A stretch of 64,000 nucleotides of DNA from Hemileia vastatrix (GCA_030280995.1 JASXTE010000010.1:22390823-22454822); one strand, 5' to 3'; counted from the first letter of the stretch, positions 44,489 through 57,156 are shown. Notes: generated from the sequence alone by a model not told the origin. Program-made: numbers and translations.

Positions 44489-45625
44489 TGGTGTTCTTCC
44501 TGGTACGTAGCTTTCTTGAATAATGTTTGAAAAATAATAATATAAACATCTAAACTACCTAAAACTAAAATGCCTTTTATTTATTTATTTATTTTTATTT
44601 TTATTTTTATTTTATTTTTAATTTTTTATATTTTTAGTTATTTTACTATATTTTATTATTTATTTTATTTATTTTTATTTATTTTTACTTTTATTTTATT
44701 TTTAATTTTTTTTTTAATTTAAAATAAAAGATTTTTTAAAAAAAAGATAGTTTTGAAATAAAAGTTAAAATTTAATTTTTAAAGAAAGATAAACAAATGT
44801 GAAAAGAAAGATAATAAAAGTAATAAAAAAGAATTATCAAAATTAAAATTTTAAAAGATGCCCCCCAGCCATTTGATGAGCCGTCCCCTCGACATCATAC
44901 CCAGATCCAAGTGCAACTTGATGTGGTTACACAATTTTGAGAAATTGAAAAGAAAATAAAATAAATGAAAGTTTTTTAGAAGATGATTTTATAATGATGT
45001 TCACTGGGTGGGCTCCCTCCAAATTATAAAAATGATTAGAGACCACCAGTGAGCATCACCTTTGCAATAATTCATAATATATATTAAAGAAAAGAAATCA
45101 CAATCTAACATAAAAAAATCAAAAACAAAATAAAATAAAAAGAATCTTGAATCCGGCGTTGAGAGCAGTGTCTCTTGATTCGTTCCAGTTTATAGTCTTA
45201 GTGGACTTCCTATAATTAAAAGACAAAGCCAGGATTCAACTAGAAACAGGGAAAATTTTGGAAATGAACATTATGGGGTAATTGTGTATAGAGCAGCCAA
45301 CCCATCAATTACCCCCACACTTGCCAATATTAAATTAAGAAGGTTCCCCTGTGAACACTTCTTACAATAAATTTTTAAAATTTTCCAACACTATCTTCAC
45401 CCATATTTTAAGAATTTTAAATTTTGAAAATTTCAAAGAAGTTTTTCTCACATTTCGTTATGTTTCATTACAGTTTCGTCGCCCATATGCAGTGTATCGA
45501 TAGTAAAGTATTTTGATAAAAAGAAGATAGTTTATCCTCGTTACGGAGGTCAATAAAGTTTTTTTATAAACATCATAGTTTATCCTCATTGAGGAGGGAT
45601 CCATAAAATTTTATAAATGTCAATA
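44489..45625 (-). other. Gypsy-C noncoding region with conserved modules
   Basis: 44570-44720 is TTTA/TTTTA low complexity. 44861-44936: CATTTGATGAGCC and a GATC..GATGTGG block. 45002-45051: CACTGGGTGG pairing with CCACCAGTG. 45186-45207: TAAACTG hairpin. 45275-45362: two-hairpin module. Three more hairpins with CCTC/GAGG stems at 45528, 45576 and 45629 lead into the pol end. Confidence 0.68.
45275..45362 (-). ncRNA. Two-hairpin module, copy e
   Basis: GGGGTAATTG (45275-45284) pairs with CAATTACCCC (45306-45315) and AGAAG...GTTC with GAAC...CTTCT (45338-45362). Loop sequences also agree with copy d (GCAGCCA, CCATC). Confidence 0.65.
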
Positions 45626-46385
45626 TCATAGTTTATCCTCATTGCGGAGGAAGATTTCGGAACTCCTGGTGCCTCTAGGATAGAACCGTTTCACTTGATT
45701 GGCCGCTACCCTCTTCTTCAATACTACTCCATCCAACTCTTCTAGCACATATGAACCGCCGGAAACTTGCTCCTTGATTTTATATGGTCCATTCCACCTA
45801 TCTGCAAACATCTTTCCCCACTGACTTTCCAAACTCCTATTATACACCAAGACCATATCTCCTGGGTTCAAAGGTTTCCTTAATCAATGTGCCAACCGCT
45901 CATCCCAATATCTAACTGATTGATTTCTGATCTTCATCATCCGCGAATATGCCTTTTCTAAATATTCTTCTTTCTTTTCTAGCTGCATCATTCTTGCACA
46001 CAATAATTCATCAGTAGTTTTGACCGTGTCCCATTCAACTCCAAGATATGATTCAGCTTCTAAATCAACCGGTAAAACTGCTTTCTGTCCAAAAACAAGT
46101 TCATAAGGTGAAAATCCGGTCGTCCTTTTGGCAGTGATTTGATCAGCAAATAAAACTAAAGGTAAATAGTGCCTCCACTTTTCGGCACTTGTCCCACACA
46201 TTTTAACTAAAGCATCCTTGATAACTTAATGCCCTCTTTCAACCATGCCTTCAGCTTCAGGATAATATGGGGTTGCTACCCTAACCTTTGATCCAACTTT
46301 CAATACGGCCTCTTTAAACTCTGTCCCAAATTCAGGACCTCCATCTACCATCACCAACTTCATCACCCCATACCTATATTCCCAA
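45626..46385 (-). pseudogene. pol: Gypsy-C integrase (3' part) and GPY module
   Basis: From YRYGVMKL at about 46380: the second Asp VDGGPEFG, PYYPEAEGMVERGH then TAA (46227-46229, Gln codon CAA in relatives), VIKDALVKMCG and LPLVLFADQITAKRTTGFS. TGA at 45884 (Arg) separates LRKPLNPGDMVLVYNRS, DRWNGPYKIKEQ (GPY motif) and VAANQVKRFYPRG. The zinc module and the first core Asp are missing, replaced by 46386-47023. Confidence 0.87.
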
Positions 46386-47023
46386 TTTGTCAGGCTAAGG
46401 TCAAGTACAAGGACGTGAACTAGCTTGAATAGTCAGTTGTCTAGAAGATTTTAATGGTCCTATATGAATACTGTAGTTTTAATCCACTAAGTTATAAAAT
46501 ATAATCAAATATAAAGGTCTCAGTAATATAATTCTCACTATTCTTATATATGGCTTACAATCTTTGTAGTTGGTAGAAAAATAGATTATTTAATTCAGAT
46601 ACTATTCAAAAGTCTTATAAAAGTACTAATTGATATGTATTGTAATTTATTTGGTTATATTGGTTGAATTGTAATGATAAAGAATGAAGAAATACAACCC
46701 AAAAACCCCCTCCTTTTATACACACTGAGTTCCCCAATGATTTCCTTGATATACCACCAAAGACACAGTTAATGACGCCTCTAAACAACTAATAGATATG
46801 CCCATCAACATTCCCAGTAACCCATGACATAATTAGAAGAGTAACAACCGCCAAAATCCTATAATAATAAGGGAAATCCATCAAAATTAAAGAAAAAGAC
46901 AAAAAGAGAGTATATGTGTATAAAACAATAATATTAAAGACTAAAGGAGAATATTTAAGGTTAATAATAGCTTAATAATAAGGGGGATTTACTGTAGAAA
47001 TAATGGGGCTAATCTTGTTGGGG
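46386..47023. mobile_element. ~640-bp foreign segment replacing RNase H end and integrase start
   Basis: Element sequence stops at CCCAAT (about 46385) and resumes at TTGGGGAATTAATC (47023). Compared with Gypsy-B about 1.2 kb of element is lost. The filler is unrelated to pol, starts TTGTCAGGCTAAGG and carries on the minus strand TGTATAAAAGGAGG (about 46710-46723), an LTR-like TATA box. It may be a solo LTR whose insertion was accompanied by deletion; no target repeat was found. Confidence 0.5.
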
Positions 47024-49231
47024 AATTAATCATCTGGATTAACGATTTCACATCCACTTGCAACTCAAAATGTTTCCCCCAGAAAATATGCTGAAGTTTC
47101 TTCAGTATTTTCGCCACACCACATAATTCCAATTTTGGTTGAGAATATCTTGATTCGACCTCAGTAAATACTACAGATTCATACCTAACTGGCCTGATGT
47201 AACCAGCTTCATCCATCTGAGACAAAACCGCCCCAGCTGCAACCTGACTTGAATCAACTGCTAAATAAATTCTGCCAGCATCTTTTCCATAATCCAACTT
47301 GTGCAGGACTAAATCCTTCCCCACAACCTCCTTCAACTTCACAAACGCCTTCTCACACTCTTCATCCCACTCCCAGTCTGCATCCTTTCTTGTTAACTGT
47401 CTCAATGGAGCTGCCAATGAAGAAAAGTCCTTGATAAACATTCTAACATATACGCAAACACCTAAAAACCCTCTGACTTCTGTCGTATTCTTGGGTCTTG
47501 GCCAGGACTGAATTTTGTTAACTTTCTTCTTGGACATAATCCTACCCTCTCTACATACCACATGGCCTAATATTTCCAAGGCTGGCACACAACATGAAAA
47601 TTTTGAACCTGAAATAGTTAAACCAGCCTCTTCAATTCAAAACAAGTTTCTTTCTAATGTAATTGCAAACTCCCAAATGAATTTGCATATCCCGGGACTC
47701 TCTCCCAACACCTGGTTATCATAGTCAGTTGTTGGGCCCTTAGTTCCTCCATCATCTATAAAGATTCCAGTATATTGTGGAATTTTGTCTTGAAGGATCC
47801 AAGCCATCTGAGCTTGATAAACTGCAACCAAATTTGTTGCTCCTTGAGGTAATCTTTTTAACTGTAAATGTCCTAGTGGCGTATCGAATGTAGTGAGAGG
47901 CCTTGAGTCCAGATGTAACTCTCTCTCATCATATCCACCCATAATATCTCCCAAACCATAACACACTCTCCCTGCAAACGCTTCAACAAACTCCTCAGCA
48001 CTAGGCGGTATCCCAGCATCCTTTATTCTAACCCTATTTAATTCCCTAAGATCATGAACAACTCTAAGCTTGCCATTTGGTTTCTTGATACAAAATACCG
48101 GACTAGAATAACTTGACAATGATTGCTCATACAGTCCAGTGCGTATCCGTTCTCTGACAACTTCAATATAGGCTTCTTTTAATGCAGCCGGAATAGGAAT
48201 CGGTTTCTGCTGCCACAGTTCATGAAATACCACAGGAATCTTGTAAAGCTCCCCATAGGAATGCTTCAACACACCCCTCTGCTCTTCTACAAAAGCAATG
48301 GCCTTCTCTTGCTTGACCGTCACATTCAACAAAAACTTCTTCTCTTCTCCAGACAACCAACCATCAGGTCCAAAATTAAAAACACCCAGTCTCTCAAAAG
48401 TGATTCTTGATGTCTCAGAAAATTCAGGCGGATTCTTTACCAAGGGACTTTCATAAGGATCTCTTGATAATGTTGGTCTTTTCAAGGGTGGATTTAACTC
48501 GGCAGGTAGTGGTTCATTAATAGTTCGAACTTTATTTGCTACTTTCTTATATTTGGCTATGTCCACATCTAAATAAACTTGAGGTAAAACATTTACTTTT
48601 GTATTGCCATTAAAAATTTCATCAAATGAATCTTCTTCATCTTCAGAATCGGAATAAGAAAAATTAGAAAAATATTTTATTTCATTTTAAAATTTTACCC
48701 TTTTCTTTGTTCCCTCGTCTAATTTATAAACAGATTTTCCAACACCTTTGCTTCCCTTATCCAACAGTAAATCGCCTGTAAAGAAAGTTGGAAGTTTAAC
48801 CTCTTGCTGGAAGACTGGAATTGAATTTTCACAAAAATTATTTTTTTGTGTTTTAATTATGCTGAGATTTTTAATTGGGTTTTGATGTGATTTTTGCAGT
48901 TTACCCTCTTTCTGGAGGTCTATGATAGAAGGAGATACTTGCAGTTTAACATCTTTCTGGAGATCATAAAACATACCCTTCCAATTTTTATCCAACCTAA
49001 TTTGGCCCATTTTGCCTTTTTCACCATTTTTAAATTTAATAGAAAAACAGGGTAAATCCAATAAACATATAGAAAAGTCCAAACGTATTTGCACTCCAAA
49101 GTAATATTAACATAAAATAACTGAGAATCCACTTGAATTATCTCCAAGTGAGCTGACCTATTGCAATCTGGGATCTCATCCTGAGGAGAGATTACAACAT
49201 TAGAGTGATCAGCCCCTGCTACCCCAAAAAA
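47024..49231 (-). pseudogene. pol: Gypsy-C pol: RT and RNase H
   Basis: A variable N-terminal part (LQKEGKL, FQQEVKLP repeats) ends at TAA near 48684. The 309-codon frame 47637-48566 is RT (PLVKNPPEF, YSSPVFCIKKPNGK, VHDLRELNRVRIKDAG, GIFIDDGGTKGP), closed by TGA 47637-47639. RT thumb and RNase H follow (MPALEILGHVVCREG, YLAVDSSQVAAGAVLSQ, PKLELCGVAKIL, IQMINSP). The TGA also exists at the same codon in Gypsy-D (62761), while Gypsy-A and B have Arg. Confidence 0.87.
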
Positions 49232-51807
49232 TGAGGGCTTTCATCCTTTTCCAACAAACATAATTCACCAGAAGCCGTCAGTTTTATACGCCGCTTCTTG
49301 GTGCAAACAAAACACTGGCACAGAGTAGTAATCCCTGGCCGTGTTTCCCAACCTTCATCTCCAGGAGGCACTAACCGCATATGTAACCTCCGCATATCTT
49401 CACCAGTTATTTCCAAACTAATCCCCATGCCAGCTTGATACCCTATCCTGGCCTCAAAATCCATCAAAAAAGGATCACCAAGAACAGTTTTGACTGCTCC
49501 TCTAGCCACATAAAAGTGAACCTTACCAACAGATCCACCAATGCCTAACCTGACATGCTCAGCTGTACCCATCAGCTCTATTGCATGCCCTCCAATGCCT
49601 CTGAGGTTTCCACCAGTTCGACTTTTAATTGGCAAGCCTATACTCGTCGCTTGCTCCAATTAAATTAAATTAATTTGAGACCCTGAATCGATCAAGGCCT
49701 TTACTTCTTTACCATTAAGAGTTACCACCAGGTAACCCAGGGGAGCGGAAAAATGCGTATCTACATCTTCCCCAAACTTTTCAACATTTTCACAAATATA
49801 TTCCACCTCTCCAGTGGAAACCTGACGCCTTGTCAAATGCTTCTTTTGCTTTTCAGCAAGCGCCGGACTAATCGTAAAAAACTCCCCCAAAGATAAGGGA
49901 ATCTGCAGTTGATTCACCCTATTCAAAACTTTGTCCATCGCATTAGCTTGACCAGAAACTACTGGTCGCTCATACTGGACCTTTGATTTAACAACCTTGG
50001 CCCTGGGTACCTCTTGAGGCCCAACCGAGACATCTTCACCCCCCATTATAACATCTTCACTTTCTATAACCCTAACTCCGTCACCAGCTTCTTGCACTAA
50101 TCCTGATCCATTGCTGGTCCTTCTTACTCCCTCCATTGGGATGGGACTGCTAAAACTTGGTCTGGGTAGAGACGCCAACGGTACGTCCTCCTCAGAATCT
50201 GAATCATCCTCTGGCATAGGCTCACCATTTAATTCAAACTTTCCATAACTAGGGGGCCCCATATCAGCAATCCCCTTCTGCATTTTATATAATTTGTCCT
50301 TAGAGTAAGGGTTCAATTTGTTGGCGGCAGTTTGAGCACTAGAATTTTTGTCCTTAGAGTAAGGGTTCACTTTGTTATTGGCCTTGCCAGGATTATCCTT
50401 CAATTGGCTCTGAATGCTACTCTTCGCCTTAGTAGCAGCTGCTCTTCTAGCAGCATTAACATCATATTTGCCAGCCATACAGCTACCCTCTACCTGGGCA
50501 ACCATTGACAGCTCTAAACCTCCAAAAGAAGTAGAAAATGTGGCTTTACTGACCTCTTTCTCCTTGCCCTTTTCAGCTTTACCACCATTACCATTACCGT
50601 TTTTGCCACCCTTGGCATTATCATCTTCATCATTTATTTCTTCGAATCTGGCTCTCCTTTCAGCCGTTAAATTTCTTCTGACCAAATCAGAAGGAGACTG
50701 TCCATCACTGGGCTTGATGAACGAACCATCAGGAAATTTATAAACTTTACCATCAAATAAAACTCGCCCAGCATCCATATCCTTATCAAGAGCAAAACAA
50801 ACTGTTGCTCTGTGCCCCCTCCTATTACAATAGGAGCACATCTTTGGCTCATCGTAGCCACCTCTATATCCATTACCACCATTCCCACCATTTCTCCCAT
50901 TGCCTGAGAAGCGGTTACCATTATTATTGCCATTATAATTTCGACTTTCGTACCCTCTTGATTGATAAGAAGTCGACGTCGACGAAGAAGCAATTGGGGC
51001 CTTGTAAGCCTTCTGGGTTTCTTGAACAAATATTTTTAACTGTTTAGTTAAATCGGCCAAGTGATCGACCATCTTATTATCCACATTACCCTCAACTTTT
51101 GCAGCAGGTAATCCCATTTGAGCCTTCTTGGCCTCCTGGGCTTTGACCATAATATTGCTGTTTTCGGCCAAAACTTTGCTAACCTTGCTAACATATTGAG
51201 TGCAGGACTCTTGATATTTGTCCAATGCTAACAACTTGAGATGGGCCTGAATGTTCTCTTTGATAACCTCCAGAGCCAGAAATTTCTGCTCACCATTACG
51301 CAGTTCCTTCATCAAATCTTTTCCTGAAAGATCTTTCAAGACATCCATTCAAATATCCCTGCTGCATGCTGACCAAAAAAAATCTTTTGCCTGGTTCTCA
51401 TGCACTAACTCGTCCACCACTTCATCAAACTGAACACAAAGCTTTTTGAAGTCTGCCATAGAAGAAACACCACCCTTTTCTTGCCAGTCAACAACAATTT
51501 TATTGAGGTCCAACATGGTAAACCTAACACCCCATCTATCAACCATAGCTTTAGAAAGCTTAACCCAATCCTTGTACTTAAATGCCTGCATAGCAATAAC
51601 CTCTTTTTACACCTCCCTATCAGCAATAAAAAACATAACTTGCTTCACCATATCCACATGAGAAGCACCATCAACAGCAGCAGCAGCTTTATACCTGCTA
51701 ATGAACCATTTAACCTCCTCCCCATCAAACTTTGGGCCATCCCAAGAAACAATTCTAACTGAGGGAGTAAGAGGGTTAGAAGATCCAGAAGCAATAGCAG
51801 AAGACAT
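49219..51807 (-). pseudogene. gag: Gypsy-C gag-protease
   Basis: ATG 51807 (MSSAIASGSS). Capsid region VSWDGPKFDGEEVKWFI to LALDKYQESC, zinc knuckle CSYCNRRGHRATVC, a basic/Gly region, then the protease LVVTLNGKEVKALIDSGSQ with an intact DSG. Breaks: TAA 51604 (Glu), TGA 51346 (Cys), TAA 49660 directly after the protease active-site loop (Ser). Six residues present in Gypsy-D (YLILVD) are missing near 51400. End is HFLG-TAG with CQCFVCTKKRR just before. Confidence 0.87.
49225..49231 (-). promoter_or_regulatory. -1 frameshift site TTTTTTG (Gypsy-C)
   Basis: T TTT TTG in the gag frame, then GGG and the TAG stop (49219-49221). The -1 frame reads FFGVAGADHSNV and enters pol. Identical in Gypsy-B and D. 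Confidence 0.7.
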
Positions 51808-51986
51808 CCCAATAAGTAAAGAAAAGTGTTAAAAACTGTTAAAATAAACAAGCCTCTTTCAGGCTAATAACAAAGATCGATTAGAGTTCCAAAGAATAAG
51901 CCTCTTGCAGGCGAATAACATAGTCCTTGACCCAAAAAAAGTCCTAGAAATAACTAGAGATTTCAAACCCCACGTTGGGCTCCAGC
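51808..51986 (-). promoter_or_regulatory. Gypsy-C 5' leader: primer site and paired hairpins
   Basis: Primer-binding site at 51968-51985 (CTGGAGCCCAACGTGGGG on the minus strand). Two short hairpins with GCCT/AGGC stems at 51900-51912 and 51852-51864 repeat the sequence GCCTGCAAGAGGC (second copy altered, still paired). Gypsy-D has the same pair. Packaging or dimerisation signals are commonly located here; the role is inference. Confidence 0.55.
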
Positions 51987-53097
51987 TATGGTAAGGTAAA
52001 CTCTTACAGTCGCCTTACTGTAAGCAGAATCGGGAGGAGATGTGTGGATTTAGTGGAAAACCCCGTCCTTCCAACAAAAATAACAAAGTAGGTGTTCTAA
52101 ATCACTAAGCTACCTAGTCTATTTAGATCTGATGTAATATAATATTATGAAGCTCTGAAATATTTAACGCTTATTGAGATTTATATAAAAGTGGCTGTTG
52201 AGAAAGAAATACAGATTACAACAATTAAGGTGTACCAGTGAAAGATCTGAAAAGATTGACTTCTATGTTTTTATAATAATTTGAATTTTTATGAGACAGC
52301 AATAATCAAGTCCCAGTGATGAAGACCTTTCTAAATATACCTTGTATGAAGTGTGATTTAAATTGTTGAGTAGTATCTCTAAAATGTTATATATAAATAT
52401 AAAGTTATAAGGGTATTACAATTTTATTTAATTTGTTGAGTAATAAAAAATGAGACCGTGGTGGTTAAGATTATGCTATATGTTGTATGATGATTTTAAG
52501 ATGATTCCCAATTTCGAGTCTGAGAGGCTCTTAAGTATACCTAGTCACGTGCCTAAGTTTCCCCTCCAGAGCTCACCCAGAGTCAATCCGAAGCCCGTAC
52601 GGAGTCTTTCCAGAGTCCGTCCGGAGCTCCGGACTCAATTAGAACCTTTAAAACTATAATAAAAAATCTAGAAAATTTACTCATGATAGAGCCACTTCCC
52701 CTTTACATTCCCAACTAATTTTCGTAGCCTTTGCAGCTGTAATCACCCCGTGAAAATTCATCAAAGTTAAGTATTTTCTAAAAAATGTAAATATTTCTAT
52801 AAAACTTTAAAATTCATTTAAAAATATAAGAAAAATAGTAAAAATTCTGGAAAAATTTCCCAAGGTTCTTGAGTGACTCTACTTGATACTTATAGACTTT
52901 TCAGACGGTAAAAATAAGTTTTCTTTGTAAAATAAATTGTTTTTGCGTAGGCATTTGCTTTTGACCAATTTCTTCATATTTGAAACTCAAATAAATTAAA
53001 TAAAACCCTTTTATAAAAAAATAATAGCACCAATCTTGCACACCGTAATAACTCCATTTACGTACTTAGGTGCCATACTAAACTTTAGGCTACCACA
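51987..53097 (-). repeat. Gypsy-C 5' LTR
   Basis: Starts TATGGTAAGG and ends GGCTACCACA like 40353-41515. Aligned regions differ by few substitutions; the main difference is the shorter GGAGTCCG minisatellite (52566-52636). Confidence 0.9.
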
Positions 53098-55235
53098 ACA
53101 TCCACTTGAAGTTCGAAGTGTTGTCCCCATAAAACATTTTGCAATTTCTTTAATATTTTTGCCACACCACAGAGTTCTAATTTTGGTTGAGAATATCTTG
53201 ATTCCACCTCAGTAAAAACTACAGATTCATACCTGACTGGTCTTATATAACCAGCTTTATCCATCTGAGACAAGACCACCCCAGCAGCAATCTGACTTGA
53301 GTCAACTGCTAAATAAATCCTACCTGCATTGTTTCCATAATCCAACTTATGAAGGACAATATCTTTTCCCACAACCTTCTTCAGCTTTACAAATGCCCTT
53401 TCACACTCTTAATCCCACTCCCAGTCTGCATCCTTTCTTGTCAACCTTCTCAACGGAGCTGCCAATGATGAAAAGTCCTTGATAAACATTCGAACATAAA
53501 CACATACCCCTAAAAATCCTCTGACTTCAGTAGTATTCTTGGGTCTTGGCCAGGACTGAATTTTGTTAACCTTCTTTTTTGACATTATTCTCCCTTCTCT
53601 ACACACCACATGGCTTAGGATTTCCAGTTCTAGAACACAACATGGAAATTTTGAACCCAAAATAGTTAAACAAGCTTCTTCAATTCTAAAGAAGATCCTC
53701 TCTAAAGTGATTGCATACTCCCAGATGAATTTTTGTATCCCTGGGTTCTCCACCAACACTTCATTATCATAATCTGTTGGAGGTCCTTTAATTCCTCAAT
53801 TGTCAATAAAGATTCCAGCATATTGAGGTATTTCATCTTGAAGAATCCAAGCCATCTGAGCTTGATAAACAGCAACTGAAATTTTTTCTCCTTGAGGTAA
53901 TCTTGTCAATTTTAATAATCCTAGCGGTGTATCAAAAGTAGTGAGAGGACTAGAGTCTGGATGTAACTCTCTTTCATCATACCCCCCCATAATATCTCCT
54001 ATACCATAACACACTCTCCCAGAAAACGCTTCCACAAAATCTTCAGCACTAGGTGGTATACCAGCATCCTTTATTGTAACCCTATTTAATTACCTGAGGT
54101 CATGAACTGCTCTAATTTTGCCATTCGGTTTCTTGATACAAAATACCAGACTAGAATAACTTGATGTTGATTGCTCATACAGTCCAGTGAAAATCCATTC
54201 TCTGACAACTTTGATATAAGCTTCTTTTAATGCAGCCCGAATTGGGATTGGTTTTTGCTGCCACGGTTCATGACATACCACAGGAATCTTGTAAGGCTCC
54301 CCATAGGAATGCTTCAACACACCCCTCTCCTCTTCTACAAAATCAATGGCCTTCTCTCACTTGACCATCACATCCAACAAAAACTTCTTCTCTTCTCCTG
54401 ACAACCAACCATCAGGTCCAAAATTAACAACACCTAATCTATCAAAAGTGATTCTTGATGTTTCAGTAAATTCAGGTGGACTCTTTACCAAGGGACATTC
54501 ATAAGGATCTCTTGATAGCCTTGGTCTTCTCAAAGGTGGATTTAATTCAGCGGGTAGCGGTTCATTAATTGGTCGGATTTTATTTGCTACCTTCTTATAT
54601 TTTGCTGCTTCCACATCTACATAAGCTTGAGGTAAAATATTAATTTTTTTGTCACCATTAAAAATTTCATCAAAAGAACTTCCTTCTTTGTCAGAATCAG
54701 AATATGAATAATCAGAAAAATATTTTATTTTATTTTTAAATTTAACCTTCTTCACTTTTCCCTTGTCTAATTTTTTAACAAATTTTCCAACACCTTTACT
54801 TCCCTTGTGCAACATAAAATCACCCATAAAAAAAGTTGGCAGTTTATCCTCTTGCTGCAGTACCAGAATTGAATTATCACAAAAATTATTTATTTGTGTT
54901 TTAATTATACTAAGATTTTTTATAGAATTTTGATGAAATAATTGCAGTTTACCCTCTTGCTGGAGGTCAGAAAATAAACCATTCCAATTTTTATTCAACA
55001 TAATATTTCCCATCTTCCCTCTTGATCCATTCTTGAATGTGATCAAAAATCTTGACAGAGAAGCAAGACAAACCAAAAATTTGAAAACATTATAACAATT
55101 TGATGTATTATTAACCAAAAATAATTGAGAATCCACTTGAATCATCTCCAAGTGAGTTGACCAATTGCAATCCAGGATCTCATCCTGGTGAGAGATTGCA
55201 ACATTAGAGTGATCAGCCCCTGCTACCCCAAAAAA
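53098..55235 (-). pseudogene. pol: Gypsy-B pol: RT and RNase H (5' part)
   Basis: In order: frameshift-entered N-terminus with DLQQEGKLQLF and LQQEDKLPTF repeats (54357-55151), RT segments EPWQQKPIPIRAALKEAY (54090-54320), GRVCYGIGDIMGGYDER and GIFIDN followed by TGA (53796-54035; the second Asp of FIDD is Asn), FFRIEEACLTILGSKF (53409-53759), TAA near 53406, RNase H YLAVDSSQIAAGVVLSQ (53098-53372). Continues at 40352. The RT active site is destroyed. Confidence 0.87.
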
Positions 55236-57156
55236 TGAGGGTTTCCATAATCTATCTCCAAATATAATTCACCAGAAGCTGTCCGTTTTATACACCACTT
55301 CTTGGTGCATACACAACATTGACACATAGTGGTCACCTTAGGCCTAGTTTCCCAACCTTCATCTCCTGGGGGTGCTAGACGCATATGAAGCCTTCTCATA
55401 TCGTCCCCTGTAATCTCCAAACTAATACCCATACCAGCTTGATAGCCAATATTGGCTTCAAAATACATCAAAAAAGGACCACCAAGGACTGTTTTAGAAG
55501 CTCCTCTGGCCACATAGAAATGAACCTTTCCAACCAATCCACCAACACATAACTTAAAATGCTCTACTGTACCCATCAGCTCAGTAGCATGCCCTCCAAT
55601 ACCTCTGAGATTACCCCCAGTTACAGATTTAACTGGCAAGCCTATAATTGTTGCTTGCTCTAAAGAAATCAAATTAATTTGAGACCCAGAATCTACCAGT
55701 GCCTTAACCTCTCTACCATTGAGAGTAACCATCAAATAACCTAAAGGTGCAGAAAAATGAGTTTCCACCTCCTCACCACACTTCTCCAAATTTTCACATA
55801 TATATTCCACCTCTCCAGTGGACACTCTTCTCCTTGTCAGATGCTTCTTCTGCTTTTCTGCAAGTGCTGGACTAATTGTAAATAATTCACCTAAAGATAA
55901 AGGAATTTGAAGTTGATTCAATCTTCCTAAAACCGTTTCCATTGCATTCTCTTGTCCAGAAACAATGGGCTTCTCATATTGAGCCCTAGATTTCGTTACC
56001 TTGGCCCTGGGTACCTCTTGGGGACCCACATTGCCATCTTCACCCCCCATAATAATGATTTCACTAGTAATAACCCTAGATCCATCACCAGATACTTTCA
56101 CTAATCTAGATCTATAACTGGTCCTTCTTACCCCTTCCATAGGAGTAGGACCACTAAAATTTGGTCTGGGGAGAGATGCCAAAGGTACATCCTCCTCAGA
56201 ATCCAAATCTTTGTCCAAAGGCATAGGCTCAACATTTAAATCCAACTTTCTAAAACTAGGAGGCCCCATATCAGCCATCATCCCCTTCTGCATATTATAA
56301 ATTTTGTCCTTAGAGTAAGGTTTCTTTTCCAACTTTTTAATTTCTGTCTTGCCCGGTTCAGCCCTTAATTGTCTCTGAATGCTACTCTTAGCTTTAGTAG
56401 CAGCTGCTCTTCTAGCAGCATTGACATCATATTTGCCCGCCATACACCTTTCCTCTGCCCTAACTACAGAGGATAATTCCAAACCACCAAGTGAAGTTGA
56501 GTAAGTGGCCTTATTGACCTCTTTACCTTTTCCTTTATCTACCTTTTCCAAATCTTTACTATCATCAACATTACCACCTTTAACCTTTTCTTCATCATCA
56601 CCAGGTAACTCTTCAAACCTGGTCCTTTTCCCCAAATACATATTCCTCCTAACCAAATACGAGGGAGCTTGACCTTCACTGGGCTTGATGAAAGATCCAT
56701 CAGGGAATTTATAAACCTTTCCATCAAATTTTACTCTACCAGAATCCAAGTCCCATTCCAAAAAATAACATTGTCCAGCCTTGTGTCCCCTCCTATTACA
56801 ATTAGAGCACACCCTGGACTTGCCATATCTACCTCTAAAACCATTCCCACCATTACCATTACCATTACCATTTTCAGAGAACCGGTTACCATTGCCATTA
56901 AATCCATAATTCCTCCTCTCATAACCTCTAGATTGGTAAGAAGAAGAAGTTGAAGTTGAAGCCACAGGTGCTCTATTGGATTTTTGAGTCTCTTGAACAA
57001 ATATCTTTGATTGTTTAGTTAAATCGGCCAAGTGATCAACCATCTTGTTGTCTACAATACCCTCGACTTTAGCAAAAGGCTGTCCCATCTGAGCCTTCTT
57101 GGCTTCTTGAGCTTGAATCATAATATTATTATTTTCAGCCAATACTTCACTAACGT
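55223..57156 (-). CDS. gag: Gypsy-B gag-protease, 5'-truncated
   Basis: A continuous frame of about 640 codons runs from the Gypsy-D insertion (…VSEVLAENNN at 57156) to TAG 55223. It includes a zinc knuckle CSNCNRRGHKAGQC, FKFPDGSFIKPSEG, a protease VTLNGREVKALVDSGSQ with intact DSG, and a Cys-rich end CQCCVCTKKWC. It is the least damaged Gag-protease here, but the capsid region and start were separated by Gypsy-D, so no complete product is expected. Confidence 0.85.
55229..55235 (-). promoter_or_regulatory. -1 frameshift site TTTTTTG (Gypsy-B)
   Basis: CAT TTT TTG GGG TAG in the gag frame; the stop is 55223-55225. The -1 frame is open through GVAGADHSNVAISHQDEI into pol. Confidence 0.7.

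Larger units (their letters stand above)
40353..53097 (-). mobile_element. Gypsy-C: large gypsy element nested in Gypsy-B
   Basis: LTRs at 40353-41515 and 51987-53097 are nearly identical outside one minisatellite. ACGT precedes the left LTR and ACAT follows the right, a target repeat with one change. Contents on the minus strand: primer site, gag-protease, frameshift, RT, RNase H, a replaced segment, integrase, GPY, noncoding modules; on the plus strand two antisense genes. 12.7 kb. It is younger than Gypsy-B, which it splits. Confidence 0.92.
33404..57156 (-). mobile_element. Gypsy-B: large gypsy element split by Gypsy-C and cut by Gypsy-D
   Basis: Parts: 3' LTR, antisense genes, noncoding modules and integrase at 33404-40352; RNase H, RT and gag-protease at 53098-57156. 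The RNase H peptide reads continuously across Gypsy-C (FELQVDV at 53098, VKSLIQMI at 40349), proving one element. Its gag ends abruptly at 57156, where the Gypsy-D LTR starts, so the 5' part should lie beyond 64 kb. Coding parts are broken at many points. Confidence 0.88.

Noticed and set aside
33404..57156. Two separate truncated gypsy elements either side of Gypsy-C
   Set aside because: The RNase H reading joins exactly across Gypsy-C (QVDV to VKSL) with a target-repeat-like ACGT/ACAT, so one split element is simpler.
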